DNA of 11,174 bases from Flavobacteriaceae bacterium (GCA_015489265.1 WFZY01000158.1:1-11174), one strand, 5' to 3'. Counted from the stretch's first letter, positions 1 to 7,091 are shown. Program-made: numbers and translations. Notes: generated by a model from the sequence alone, not told the origin.

Positions 1-1447
1 CAATCAAGCGCTCACGCACTTCGGGCACTTTGATAAACCAACTGTCCAGCGGATAATACAAGACCGGTTTGTCGGTTCGCCAACAGTGCGGATATGAGTG
101 TTTATGTTTTTCGGCATTAAAAGCCAAATTCTCTTCTTTGAGTTTGATAATAATGTCCACATCAACCGGACGGGCGGGTTGCTCTTCGTCATTGGTATAA
201 TAAGATTGCTTGACATAGCGACCGGCAAATTCGCCCATTTCGGGTCGGAAGCGTCCTTGCAAATCGACCAAAGGCACCGGATTGTCGTTTTCATCCAGTA
301 CCAACATCGGCGGCACGCCGGCATCTTTGGCAACACGGGCATCATCTTGTCCAAAAGTCGGGGCGATATGCACAATACCGGTTCCGTCTTCGGTCGTCAC
401 AAAATCGCCGGGAATAACGACAAACGCCTTGTCTGCATCATAATAAGGTTGGGCGTAAGGCAATAATTGTTCATACTTGATACCAACCAAATCTTTGCCT
501 TTAAATTTTTGAACCACTTTGTAAGGAATGCTTTTAGCCGTTTGCGGGTCGAAAGTCTCAAATTCCGCTTCGTCTTCCGTTTGATGAAATTTTTTGCCGA
601 AAAGTTTATTTAATAAAGGTTCCCCTAAAATAACGTATTGTTTTTGATAGGTATAAGGATTAAAAGTTTTGACCAATACATAATCGATTTTCGGACCGAC
701 TGCCAGTGCCGTGTTGGACGGCAGCGTCCAAGGCGTAGTCGTCCAAGCCAAGAAATACAGTGGCGCATCGAGATTTTGCAAACTCTCGGGCAAGTTGTCT
801 TTGGCTTTAAATTGTGCCGTAACGGTATTATCGGTGACATCGCGGTAACAGCCGGGCATATTCAACTCGTGAGAGCTCAATCCGGTACCGGCTTTGGGCG
901 AATAAGGTTGAATGGTATAGCCCTTGTAGAGCAAACCCTTGTCATAAATTTGTTTGAGCAACCACCAAACCGTTTCCATGTATTTGGGTTTGTAGGTGAT
1001 ATACGGATCTTTCATATCGACCCAATAGCCCATTTCTTCGGTGAGTCGTTCCCATACGTCGGTATATTTTAAAACCGATTTTTTACAAGCATTGTTATAG
1101 TCGTCTATGCTGATTTTTTTACCGATATCTTCTTTGGTAATGCCGAGCGCTTTTTCCACACCGAGTTCTACGGGCAAGCCGTGTGTATCCCAACCGGCTT
1201 TACGCGGCACGCGGTAACCTTGAAGCGTTTTGTAGCGGTTAAACAAATCTTTAACCGTACGTCCCATCACGTGATGAATACCGGGCATCCCATTGGCAGA
1301 TGGCGGTCCTTCGTAAAACACAAAAGTCTTATTTTCGGGACGGGTATTGATACTTTTTTCAAAGATTTGGTGGTCGTGCCAATATTTTTGGATTTCTTTG
1401 GCAAAACCAGTTAAATCCATGGCTTTATATTCGTTAAAACGCTTCAT
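1..1447 (-). CDS. ileS: Isoleucyl-tRNA synthetase, N-terminal part (cut by left edge)
   Basis: This enzyme charges tRNA-Ile with isoleucine in the cytoplasm and edits mischarged valine. The frame is open with no stop from the ATG at 1447 to the window edge, giving 482 residues of a protein that is usually above 900 residues (about 1100 in this lineage). Residues 47-59 carry the class I signature, GPPSANGMPGIHH, in which the usual HIGH reads GIHH, as in the eukaryote-like IleS clade. The CP1 editing domain is present, with TTTPWTLPSNTALAV at 236-250 and EDGTGIVHIAP from 353. HCWR follows at 454-457. The KMSKS loop and the anticodon-binding domain lie beyond the edge. The start is supported by the N-terminal MKRFNEYKAMDL and by a -7 box 26 bases upstream. 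The gene runs in the same direction as the DUF202 gene upstream, 98 bases away. The identification is secure from the motifs. Confidence 0.97.
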   Translation of the reverse strand, partial: MKRFNEYKAMDLTGFAKEIQKYWHDHQIFEKSINTRPENKTFVFYEGPPSANGMPGIHHVMGRTVKDLFNRYKTLQGYRVPRKAGWDTHGLPVELGVEKALGITKEDIGKKISIDDYNNACKKSVLKYTDVWERLTEEMGYWVDMKDPYITYKPKYMETVWWLLKQIYDKGLLYKGYTIQPYSPKAGTGLSSHELNMPGCYRDVTDNTVTAQFKAKDNLPESLQNLDAPLYFLAWTTTPWTLPSNTALAVGPKIDYVLVKTFNPYTYQKQYVILGEPLLNKLFGKKFHQTEDEAEFETFDPQTAKSIPYKVVQKFKGKDLVGIKYEQLLPYAQPYYDADKAFVVIPGDFVTTEDGTGIVHIAPTFGQDDARVAKDAGVPPMLVLDENDNPVPLVDLQGRFRPEMGEFAGRYVKQSYYTNDEEQPARPVDVDIIIKLKEENLAFNAEKHKHSYPHCWRTDKPVLYYPLDSWFIKVPEVRERLI

Positions 1448-1473
1448 AATTTCTGGCTTAAATAATTGATTTG

Positions 1474-1481
1474 CAAAAATA
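1474..1481 (-). promoter_or_regulatory. Candidate -7 box of the ileS promoter
   Basis: On the minus strand this reads TATTTTTG, a full match to the Bacteroidota -7 consensus TAnnTTTG. It ends 26 bases before the ileS ATG, so transcription would begin near 1467. I see no convincing TTG at the expected -33 spacing, so the call rests on the -7 box and its position only. An 8-base AT-rich motif can arise by chance in this kind of DNA. Confidence 0.4.
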
Positions 1482-1545
1482 AGAAATTATTTAGTGTCTG
1501 TTGATAAAAGTTTTGAGATATAGTTTCGTATGAGAATAATACCGC

Positions 1546-1944
1546 TTACACAAACAACATACTCAGCATAAGAACGATACCAATGGTTGCAATAAAAACA
1601 GCCAATACAAAAAAGATTCTTTTATCAGGGGTTACTTCGCGGCGTTGCAAATGTTTGACCCAAGTAGTGTAGTATTTATAAGTGAAAAACGCTAATAAAA
1701 TACCGGCAATAACAACTGCCAAACTTAAATATTTATAAAAAGCGACATGAGATAATTGTGGTACGTTGGTTGATTTATCCGCTAATTCCAAAGTAATCAA
1801 ATGCAGAAACAACTCAAATTTTTCAATCACAAATCCCAAGACTATTAAAGAGATAGCCGTTCCCAGTAGCGCTGTCGTTGCACGTTCTACCGCCATCAGG
1901 TCTTTGGGGTCAATATTGTTTTTGTTTACAGGTAATTTTTTCAT
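1546..1944 (-). CDS. DUF202 (YidH-like) inner-membrane protein
   Basis: A 132-residue protein with three predicted membrane helices at about 25-43, 69-90 and 110-131. The N-terminal segment around residues 15-40 (DLMAVERATTALLG followed by a hydrophobic run ending GFVIEKF) resembles the DUF202/YidH family pattern, in which an LAxERT-like motif leads into the first helix. The short basic loop KHLQRREVTPDKR (98-109) between helices 2 and 3 also fits the family. No biochemical function is established for DUF202 proteins. The gene begins 28 bases after the cysteine synthase stop on the same strand, so the two are probably co-transcribed. That need not mean a functional link. The family assignment comes from pattern recognition and is moderately sure; the membrane topology is clear. 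Confidence 0.8.
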   Translation of the reverse strand: MKKLPVNKNNIDPKDLMAVERATTALLGTAISLIVLGFVIEKFELFLHLITLELADKSTNVPQLSHVAFYKYLSLAVVIAGILLAFFTYKYYTTWVKHLQRREVTPDKRIFFVLAVFIATIGIVLMLSMLFV

Positions 1945-1972
1945 GTGACAAATTAATCTTTATTGGCTAAAA

Positions 1973-2866
1973 TTATGAAAATAAGGCGGTACTTAAATAT
2001 TTATCAACTCTATCAGGAAAAATAACAACGATATTTCCCGAATCAATTTTACTGGCAATATCCAAAGCAGCCACCATAGCTGCCCCGCTACTCATACCTA
2101 CCGGAATTCCTTCTTCGCGCATGATACGCCGGCTAAGTTCAAAAGCATCTTTGGTTTTGACCATCACCGTAATATCAATCTTTTCTGGTTTGTAAAGTGC
2201 CGGTACAATGGCTTCTTCCATGTTTTTAATACCTTGAATATAATGTCCTTTGACAGGATGCGCACTGACAATTTTAATTTTAGGATTATACTCCTTTAGA
2301 GTTTTAGCAATGCCCATAATAGTTCCCGATGTGCCGAGTGCCGAGACTAAATAATCGACTTTACCATTGGTTTGTTTCCATATTTCTTCACCGGTGGTTT
2401 TGTAGTGTGCCAGTTTATTATACTTATTTGAAAATTGATCCGGCATAAAATATTTTTCAGGATTTTTTTGAACCAATTCTCGCGCTTTTTCAATAGCGCC
2501 ATCGGTGCCTTTGCTTTTATCGGTAAGTATCACTTTGGCGCCAAAACCTTCAATTAGTTTTCGGCGTTCCATAGAAACCGCTTCGCTCATTACTATTTCA
2601 ACGGCATATCCTTTGACCGCGCCAATCATCGCCAATCCGATGCCGGTATTACCCGAAGTTGCTTCAATGATGATTTTTGCTTTGGTTAATTGCCCTTCGG
2701 CTTCGGCTTGTTCAATCATTTTGAGTGCAATCCGGTCTTTAATACTGCCACTCGGATTAAATCCTTCTATTTTGGCAGAAATATTTACGTTTTTATTTGG
2801 ATTGAGTTTATTTATTTTTACCAAAGGGGTGCTACCAATAGTCTGTAGAATGTTATCAAAAATCAT
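1973..2866 (-). CDS. PLP-dependent cysteine synthase (CysK/CysM family)
   Basis: This cytoplasmic enzyme makes cysteine by replacing the activating group of a serine derivative with sulfide or a sulfur carrier. It has 297 residues, slightly short of E. coli CysK (about 320). The PLP-binding lysine is K43 in NPSGSIKDR (37-45), and the substrate loop TSGNTG lies at 69-74. The PLP phosphate loop reads GTSGT rather than the GTGGT of CysK. The segment GIKNMEEAIVPALYKPEKID resembles the matching part of mycobacterial CysM (LRNMDEGFVPELYDPE), which uses O-phosphoserine, more than the HKIQGIGAGFIP of E. coli CysK. The C-terminal KYLSTALF is typical of the family. I therefore give no gene symbol, because cysK and cysM clades differ in substrate. 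The DUF202 gene follows closely. The upstream leader holds a promoter and a hairpin. Confidence 0.93.
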   Translation of the reverse strand: MIFDNILQTIGSTPLVKINKLNPNKNVNISAKIEGFNPSGSIKDRIALKMIEQAEAEGQLTKAKIIIEATSGNTGIGLAMIGAVKGYAVEIVMSEAVSMERRKLIEGFGAKVILTDKSKGTDGAIEKARELVQKNPEKYFMPDQFSNKYNKLAHYKTTGEEIWKQTNGKVDYLVSALGTSGTIMGIAKTLKEYNPKIKIVSAHPVKGHYIQGIKNMEEAIVPALYKPEKIDITVMVKTKDAFELSRRIMREEGIPVGMSSGAAMVAALDIASKIDSGNIVVIFPDRVDKYLSTALFS

Positions 2867-2895
2867 AAGTCTTGTGTTGTTTATTTATATTTTTT

Positions 2896-2903
2896 CAAAA
2901 TTA
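2896..2903 (-). promoter_or_regulatory. Candidate proximal -7 box for cysteine synthase
   Basis: The minus strand reads TAATTTTG, matching TAnnTTTG, 29 bases before the cysteine synthase ATG. It lies downstream of the hairpin at 2911-2944, so a transcript starting here (near 2889) would escape that hairpin. No TTG at the -33 spacing is visible. It is weaker than the distal promoter at 2992-3023. Confidence 0.3.
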
Positions 2904-2910
2904 CAAATAA

Positions 2911-2944
2911 AAAAAGCACGCTGATTGTCATCAACGTGCTTTTT
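2911..2944 (-). terminator. Stem-loop with U-tract, terminator or attenuator upstream of cysteine synthase
   Basis: AAAAAGCACG (2911-2920) pairs with CGTGCTTTTT (2935-2944). After one C/A mismatch, TGAT (2922-2925) pairs with ATCA (2930-2933) around a TGTC loop. Read on the minus strand, the stem is followed directly by a T-run, as in an intrinsic terminator. It lies about 120 bases past the stop of the LytTR regulator gene and 45 bases before the cysteine synthase start. It could end the two-component transcript, end a short RNA made from the promoter at 2992-3023, or attenuate the cysteine synthase mRNA. Confidence 0.75.
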
Positions 2945-2991
2945 AACACAAACAAATTTATCACACAAACAAACATAATAAATTTATAGGA

Positions 2992-3023
2992 CAAATATAG
3001 GGTTTATTATGATGCCTAAACAA
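2992..3023 (-). promoter_or_regulatory. Candidate Bacteroidota promoter for the cysteine synthase leader
   Basis: On the minus strand, TTG (3023-3021) is followed after 21 bases by TATATTTG (2999-2992). This matches the Bacteroidota -33/-7 arrangement TTG, about 19-21 bases, TAnnTTTG. The same -7 octamer is used upstream of tRNA-Ser in this window. Transcription would begin near 2985, giving a leader of about 120 bases that contains the hairpin at 2911-2944 and a 31-codon open frame (2976-2881). Confidence 0.5.
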
Positions 3024-3063
3024 GTCAAATTTGTAAGCGTAACAAAATAATTAATAAGTGCTG

Positions 3064-3783
3064 TTAATTTTTATTTTTCAGCAAATTTCTAACTACGGAT
3101 TTCTTTCTAAATGAGATAGGTACCAAATCATTGTTTGAAAGTTTCAATTTACCGTTTTTATCTATACCTTTGATACATTTTTTATTTACCAGATGAGATT
3201 GATGCGTTCGGATAAAAGTATCTCCGGGTAATATTTTTTCATAAAATTTTAAATTTTTTGAAGCAATAATCTGTCCGTCTTTGGTCATAATAGATGTATA
3301 AGACCCGTCTGCTTCTAGCCGGATGATGTCTTTAATAGGGACAAAATAGGTTTGTTGTGCCGTTTTGACCGAAATTGTTAAATCTTCTTTTGTATTTTGT
3401 TCTTTTTTCAAATAATCTGCAAATAATTGCATTTTGGTTATAGCTTTTTCCACGGCAGTTTTAAACTCTTCCGGATTAATGGGTTTCAGCAGATAATCGG
3501 TAGCGGCAAATTTGATAGCTTTAATGGCATAATCGTCGTAAGCCGTCGTAAAGATGATTTGAAAATCAATTTGATCCAAGCTTTCCAAAAGCTCAAAACC
3601 GGAACCATCTTCAAGACGCACATCAAGAAAAACCAAGTCGGGTTTTTCTTTTAAAATAAGCTCGTGCGCTTTGGATACAGATGCCGCTTCGCCGATAATA
3701 TCTATATCGGGAAAGTATTGTTCTAAGAGAAATTTTAAAACTTTTCTTGCATCAACTTCATCTTCAACGATTAAAGTTTTCAT
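3064..3783 (-). CDS. LytTR-family response regulator
   Basis: A 239-residue DNA-binding response regulator of the LytR/AlgR type, cytoplasmic, probably phosphorylated by the kinase encoded just upstream. The receiver domain (about 1-120) has the acidic pocket E7/D8, the phospho-acceptor D54 in FLDVRL, T80 in FTTAYDDYA and the switch lysine K100 in LLKP. A short linker leads to a LytTR domain (about 135-237), recognised by FVPIKDIIRLEADGSYTSI and by FIRTHQSHLVNKK. The gene starts 73 bases after the stop of the sensor kinase on the same strand with no terminator between them, which indicates one operon. LytTR proteins generally bind pairs of short direct repeats; I did not recognise such repeats here, so the targets are unknown. 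Confidence 0.95.
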   Translation of the reverse strand: MKTLIVEDEVDARKVLKFLLEQYFPDIDIIGEAASVSKAHELILKEKPDLVFLDVRLEDGSGFELLESLDQIDFQIIFTTAYDDYAIKAIKFAATDYLLKPINPEEFKTAVEKAITKMQLFADYLKKEQNTKEDLTISVKTAQQTYFVPIKDIIRLEADGSYTSIMTKDGQIIASKNLKFYEKILPGDTFIRTHQSHLVNKKCIKGIDKNGKLKLSNNDLVPISFRKKSVVRNLLKNKN

Positions 3784-3856
3784 TGTTTGTTGCTTTGTGT
3801 GTCAAATTGCAAGTTAATACTTTTTATCATATAAAAAAACAAAAAAGTTACTTTTA

Positions 3857-5683
3857 TTACATTTTAAATTCTGTTGTATCTAAATTAATACAAAAAATAA
3901 CTTTAGTACCTTGATTTAAACGGATTATTTTAAAACTTTCAATCGCTTCTTTTCCAAGTAATCGCAATCGTTTTTTAAAAATATCCAAGGCGTGTTCTTT
4001 ATGGTCTTCTTTGGGTTGGTAGCCCAAACCATTATCAATGATTTCAAAACAGACTTTATCATCTTTTTTGGTTACAGTGATTTTTAATTTGCCTTTATAA
4101 GATATATTTTTAAAACCGTGTTCAATAGCATTTTCAACAAAAGGTTGTAAAATCATCGGTGGTATAAAAACCGATTCTTGTAACAATTGCTCATCCACAC
4201 TTATTTCATAATCAAATTTATCTTTATAGCGAAATTTTTGAGTATCGATATAATTTTGGACCATCTCTAATTCTTCCTTTAAAGAAATTTGCTTTTTCTG
4301 TACATAATCAAAGTTTTGGCGGATTAATTGTGCAAATTTTGATAAATAAGTCGCCGAGATAATTGGTTGGTTTTCAATTAACGAACCTTGAATAGACCCC
4401 AAAACATTAAAAATAAAATGCGGATTCATCTGCGAACGCAGCACCTTTTGTTCTAAAATAAATTGTTCTTGCTTGTATTTTAATTTATCCAATCGATTGA
4501 GCTGATATGAAATCAACAAACCCAATAAAAATATAATGATAATAAAAATAAAAATTATCCGGTTTTTATTGTTGATTTGTTTGGCTTGTTCTAATTGCTT
4601 TTGTTGATTCAAAAGTTCCAAATTACTCTCTATGGATTTTTGATTTTCTTCATTAAGAATCTTTTGCTGCATTTTATACAATGAGTCTCTGATGTTTAAT
4701 AATGACAGGGCTTCCGTATCTTTTTTTTGCTTCAAATCGAAATATAAAAGCTTATCATATAAATCTATTTTTTTTTGATAATTTCCATTGCTATGATGAT
4801 TTAATATTTTTTGTATGTAATATTTAGCCGAGTCTATATTGCCTGTATCTTCATAATAATGGGCTATATTTTCATAAATCATGTCCGGTTCTATATGGTG
4901 TCGTTTTGCAATTTCCAATGCCTTATAATAATATGTAAATGCTTTCTGTCTATTATGTGTATAAGTGTAAATTAAGGCACCAAGATTACCATAACCTTCT
5001 ATTAAATAAAGCGGATCGGTTTTAGTACTATCTTTAAGGTTTATAGATTTTTTGATATACTCTATAGCTTCCTTAGTCCGGTGTTCTTCCTGATATATGA
5101 TACCTATGTTATTATATACTGCTGAAATAGCATCGGTATCTTTCATTTTTTGGTACATTTCACCTGACTTTTTTAAATATTTAATGGCTTCATCTTTATT
5201 GCCATATAAGTAATATATATGCGCCAACTCCCCATAAGCCCGGCTTATAATTCTATTGTTTTTTAACTGTAAAGCCAAATCAAGTCCTTTAAAAATGTAT
5301 TGAGTGGCTGTATTTTTTTTACCATCAAAAGCATAAGAAATACCCATATTAACATAGGTTTTTGCCATCATCTCTTCCAGATGGTATTTCTTAAAAATAA
5401 CTAATGCTCTTTCAAGATCGGTATTTGCTTTTTCGTTGTTATCTAAAGATGAATAATCGGAACCGCGTTCAAAAAGTATATAAGCTCTTGATAAATCATC
5501 ATGCTGATATAAATTCATTAAACTATCCCACTTAACAATACGCTGTTTTATAGGATATTTAAAGATTTCTTTTTTGATTTTACTAAAATTAAATACCGGT
5601 TCAGGTTCAGTCTTACACGAATAAAAAGATATAGTAATAATCAAAAAAAATAATGTGATGATTTTGGTAGTTCTTCGGGTCAC
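3857..5683 (-). CDS. TPR sensor histidine kinase of the LytS/His_kinase type, with lipoprotein-like signal
   Basis: A 608-residue sensor kinase, partner of the adjacent LytTR regulator. The N-terminus has a basic start, a hydrophobic stretch (8-22) and SFYSC, which puts C23 at a plausible lipobox. About six TPR units follow (roughly 66-297), then a charged coiled-coil-like stretch (330-372), a membrane helix at 375-395, and a second short helical linker. The kinase core starts with QMNPHFIFNVLGSIQ, where H422 is the phospho-accepting histidine. The ATPase domain has the N-box around N518 (PFVENAIEHG) and DNGLGY at 550-555. The start is GTG: a stop codon lies two codons upstream, and the next in-frame ATG (codon 56) would remove the signal sequence. 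The TPR domain is expected outside the cytoplasm. The ligand is unknown. This stretch is more AT-rich than its neighbours. Confidence 0.93.
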   Translation of the reverse strand: MTRRTTKIITLFFLIITISFYSCKTEPEPVFNFSKIKKEIFKYPIKQRIVKWDSLMNLYQHDDLSRAYILFERGSDYSSLDNNEKANTDLERALVIFKKYHLEEMMAKTYVNMGISYAFDGKKNTATQYIFKGLDLALQLKNNRIISRAYGELAHIYYLYGNKDEAIKYLKKSGEMYQKMKDTDAISAVYNNIGIIYQEEHRTKEAIEYIKKSINLKDSTKTDPLYLIEGYGNLGALIYTYTHNRQKAFTYYYKALEIAKRHHIEPDMIYENIAHYYEDTGNIDSAKYYIQKILNHHSNGNYQKKIDLYDKLLYFDLKQKKDTEALSLLNIRDSLYKMQQKILNEENQKSIESNLELLNQQKQLEQAKQINNKNRIIFIFIIIIFLLGLLISYQLNRLDKLKYKQEQFILEQKVLRSQMNPHFIFNVLGSIQGSLIENQPIISATYLSKFAQLIRQNFDYVQKKQISLKEELEMVQNYIDTQKFRYKDKFDYEISVDEQLLQESVFIPPMILQPFVENAIEHGFKNISYKGKLKITVTKKDDKVCFEIIDNGLGYQPKEDHKEHALDIFKKRLRLLGKEAIESFKIIRLNQGTKVIFCINLDTTEFKM

Positions 5684-5733
5684 TTTTTAAAAATTTAAAA
5701 AGTAAAAATAGACAATTTTAATAACAAATGATT

Positions 5734-5781
5734 TTACCGGGGATGAAAAATATGACAAAAAAACATTTTATAATCCGGTAA
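5734..5781. promoter_or_regulatory. Inverted repeat in the divergent kinase/asparaginase promoter region
   Basis: TTACCGG (5734-5740) and CCGGTAA (5775-5781) form perfect 7-base arms separated by 34 bases in an otherwise very AT-rich 129-base divergent intergenic region. The centres are about 41 bases apart, close to four helical turns. It could be a pair of operator half-sites. ACCGG/CCGGT words are frequent throughout this window, so chance is a real possibility. Confidence 0.25.
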
Positions 5782-5787
5782 TATTTT

Positions 5788-5795
5788 TATTTTTG
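5788..5795 (+). promoter_or_regulatory. Candidate -7 box of the asparaginase promoter
   Basis: TATTTTTG matches TAnnTTTG and ends 17 bases before the asparaginase ATG, so the predicted transcript would have a very short leader of about 11 bases. I do not see a good TTG at -33. Confidence 0.35.
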
Positions 5796-5812
5796 ACTCA
5801 AATTAAAAAATA

Positions 5813-6838
5813 ATGCCCAATAATAAAATTTTAATGATCTATACCGGTGGAACAATCGGCATGCACAAAGATTTGGCTACCGGAACACTGGTTCCTTTTG
5901 ATTTTTCGCGTTTGATGGAATACATTCCCGAATTGCAATTAGTCGAAAAAGAAATAGATACCATATCTTTTGAGCAGCCGATTGACTCGTCTAATGTACG
6001 ACCTGAGCATTGGGTAAAATTAGCAGAAATTATTGAGCAACATTATGATAATTATGACGGATTTGTCATCCTGCACGGTTCAGACACCATGGCATATACC
6101 GCTTCGGCATTGAGTTTTATGCTTGAGAATCTATCAAAACCGGTTATTCTTACCGGCTCACAATTGCCCATTGGAGATTTGCGCACCGATGCCAAAGAAA
6201 ACATCATAACATCTATTCAAATAGCCGGTAGTTATGAAGGCGACCAACCGGTAGTTCCGGAAGTGGGCATTTATTTCGAATTTAAACTTTTGCGAGGTAA
6301 CAGAACTGTTAAGGTCAGCTCCGAACACTTCAATGCTTTTGACTCACCCAATTATTTACCATTGGCACAATCAGGTGTAGATCTTAAATTTTTTAAAGAT
6401 CGAATTTTACCGGTACCGGACGGTATTTTCAATGCCCATAAAAATTTGGAAGAAAATATCATTATCTTAAAAATTCATCCGGCTATAACCGAAACTTATC
6501 TGTCACATATTGTCAATTTACCGAATGTCAAAGCCATTATTTTAGAAACCTATGGTTCCGGTAATGCTTTAACCAAAGATTGGTTTATCAATTTACTTAA
6601 GGAAGCCATTGAAAAAAAATCTATACATATAATTAATATAACACAATGCCAAAAAGGAGAAATCATCCCCGAAAAATACGAAACCGGTAAAAAATTGATG
6701 TCTATTGGCGTTTATAACGGAAAAGATTTGACAACTGAAGCTGCTTTGACAAAAATGATGTACTTATTAGGAAAAAAATTATCAAAAAAAGCGATTAAAA
6801 CTGCTTTTGAAAGACCGATTCGGGGTGAAATGAACTAA
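5813..6838 (+). CDS. ansA: Type I (cytoplasmic) L-asparaginase
   Basis: This enzyme hydrolyses asparagine to aspartate and ammonia in the cytoplasm. It has 341 residues, matching E. coli AnsA (338), and has no signal peptide. The nucleophile T14 sits in YTGGTIGM (10-17). DSSNVRPEHW (58-67) gives substrate-binding residues. The second catalytic block is ILHGSDTMAYTASALSFML (86-104), with D91. The catalytic lysine is K167 in RGNRTVK. The late block NITQCQKGEI matches NLTQCMSGKV of E. coli, which includes the allosteric-site cysteine. One difference is that the threonine before the catalytic aspartate (HGTDT in E. coli) is serine here (S90). The substitution is conservative, and I believe it is common in this phylum. 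The gene is divergent from the kinase and is followed by a 165-base AT-rich gap with no clear terminator. Confidence 0.96.
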   Translation: MPNNKILMIYTGGTIGMHKDLATGTLVPFDFSRLMEYIPELQLVEKEIDTISFEQPIDSSNVRPEHWVKLAEIIEQHYDNYDGFVILHGSDTMAYTASALSFMLENLSKPVILTGSQLPIGDLRTDAKENIITSIQIAGSYEGDQPVVPEVGIYFEFKLLRGNRTVKVSSEHFNAFDSPNYLPLAQSGVDLKFFKDRILPVPDGIFNAHKNLEENIIILKIHPAITETYLSHIVNLPNVKAIILETYGSGNALTKDWFINLLKEAIEKKSIHIINITQCQKGEIIPEKYETGKKLMSIGVYNGKDLTTEAALTKMMYLLGKKLSKKAIKTAFERPIRGEMN

Positions 6839-7003
6839 AAAACAAGTTTAAAAATTAAAAAAACACTAAAAAATATCATTGTTTTATGTGAATAATAAAA
6901 AATTTACTCTAAATAATACCAAAAAGCTATACATTTTCGTTATTTAATAAAGAAAAAAACGAAATTTGGTGTTTCAATGAAAAGCGATTATATTTGTGGC
7001 GCT
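6839..7003. other. AT-rich intergenic stretch after asparaginase
   Basis: This 165-base stretch holds no gene. The only features I see are the tRNA-Ser promoter at its right end and a weak inverted repeat, TTTCGTT (6935-6941) with AACGAAA (6958-6964), around a 16-base AT-only loop. That repeat has no following T-run and is not a convincing terminator. Confidence 0.5.
6966..6996 (+). promoter_or_regulatory. Promoter of tRNA-Ser
   Basis: TTG (6966-6968, within TTTG) is followed after 20 bases by TATATTTG (6989-6996). Both boxes and the spacing fit the Bacteroidota housekeeping promoter. The start of transcription would fall at about 7002-7004, practically at the first base of the mature tRNA. 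This is the best-formed promoter in the window. Confidence 0.65.
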
Positions 7004-7091
7004 GGAGAGATGACCGAGAGGCCGAAGGTGCACGCCTGGAAAGCGTGTGTGCGTCACAAGCGTACCGAGGGTTCGAATCCCTCTCTCTCCG
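7004..7091 (+). tRNA. tRNA-Ser(GGA)
   Basis: A class II tRNA of 88 bases. The acceptor GGAGAGA (7004-7010) pairs with TCTCTCC (7084-7090), followed by discriminator G at 7091. The anticodon arm is CACGC, CTGGAAA, GCGTG (7031-7047), with anticodon GGA at 7038-7040, which reads UCC and UCU. The long variable arm and the T-arm GAGGG/TTCGAAT/CCCTC confirm serine identity. The 3' CCA is not encoded (CTTAAC follows), so it must be added afterwards. No terminator separates it from exbB, 55 bases downstream. Confidence 0.97.

Noticed and set aside
4..840. Short minus-strand frames at 4-375 and 625-840
   Set aside because: They overlap ileS on the same strand in another frame; the translations are rich in Arg/Trp/Met and show no domain pattern.
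98..1414. Plus-strand open frames of 77-144 codons opposite ileS (98-466, 638-1072, 1181-1414)
   Set aside because: They are antisense to a continuous ileS frame with full motif support and resemble no protein family; they are by-products of its codon use.
2505..2924. Plus-strand frame of 139 codons opposite cysteine synthase
   Set aside because: It is antisense to a well-supported enzyme gene, with no recognisable motif.
3784..3856. Separate promoter for the LytTR regulator
   Set aside because: I found no TAnnTTTG at a sensible distance, and the 73-base gap has no terminator, so a shared transcript with the kinase is simpler.
6935..6964. TTTCGTT...AACGAAA inverted repeat as an asparaginase terminator
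   Set aside because: The stem is only 7 base pairs with little GC and a long AT loop, and is not followed by a T-run.
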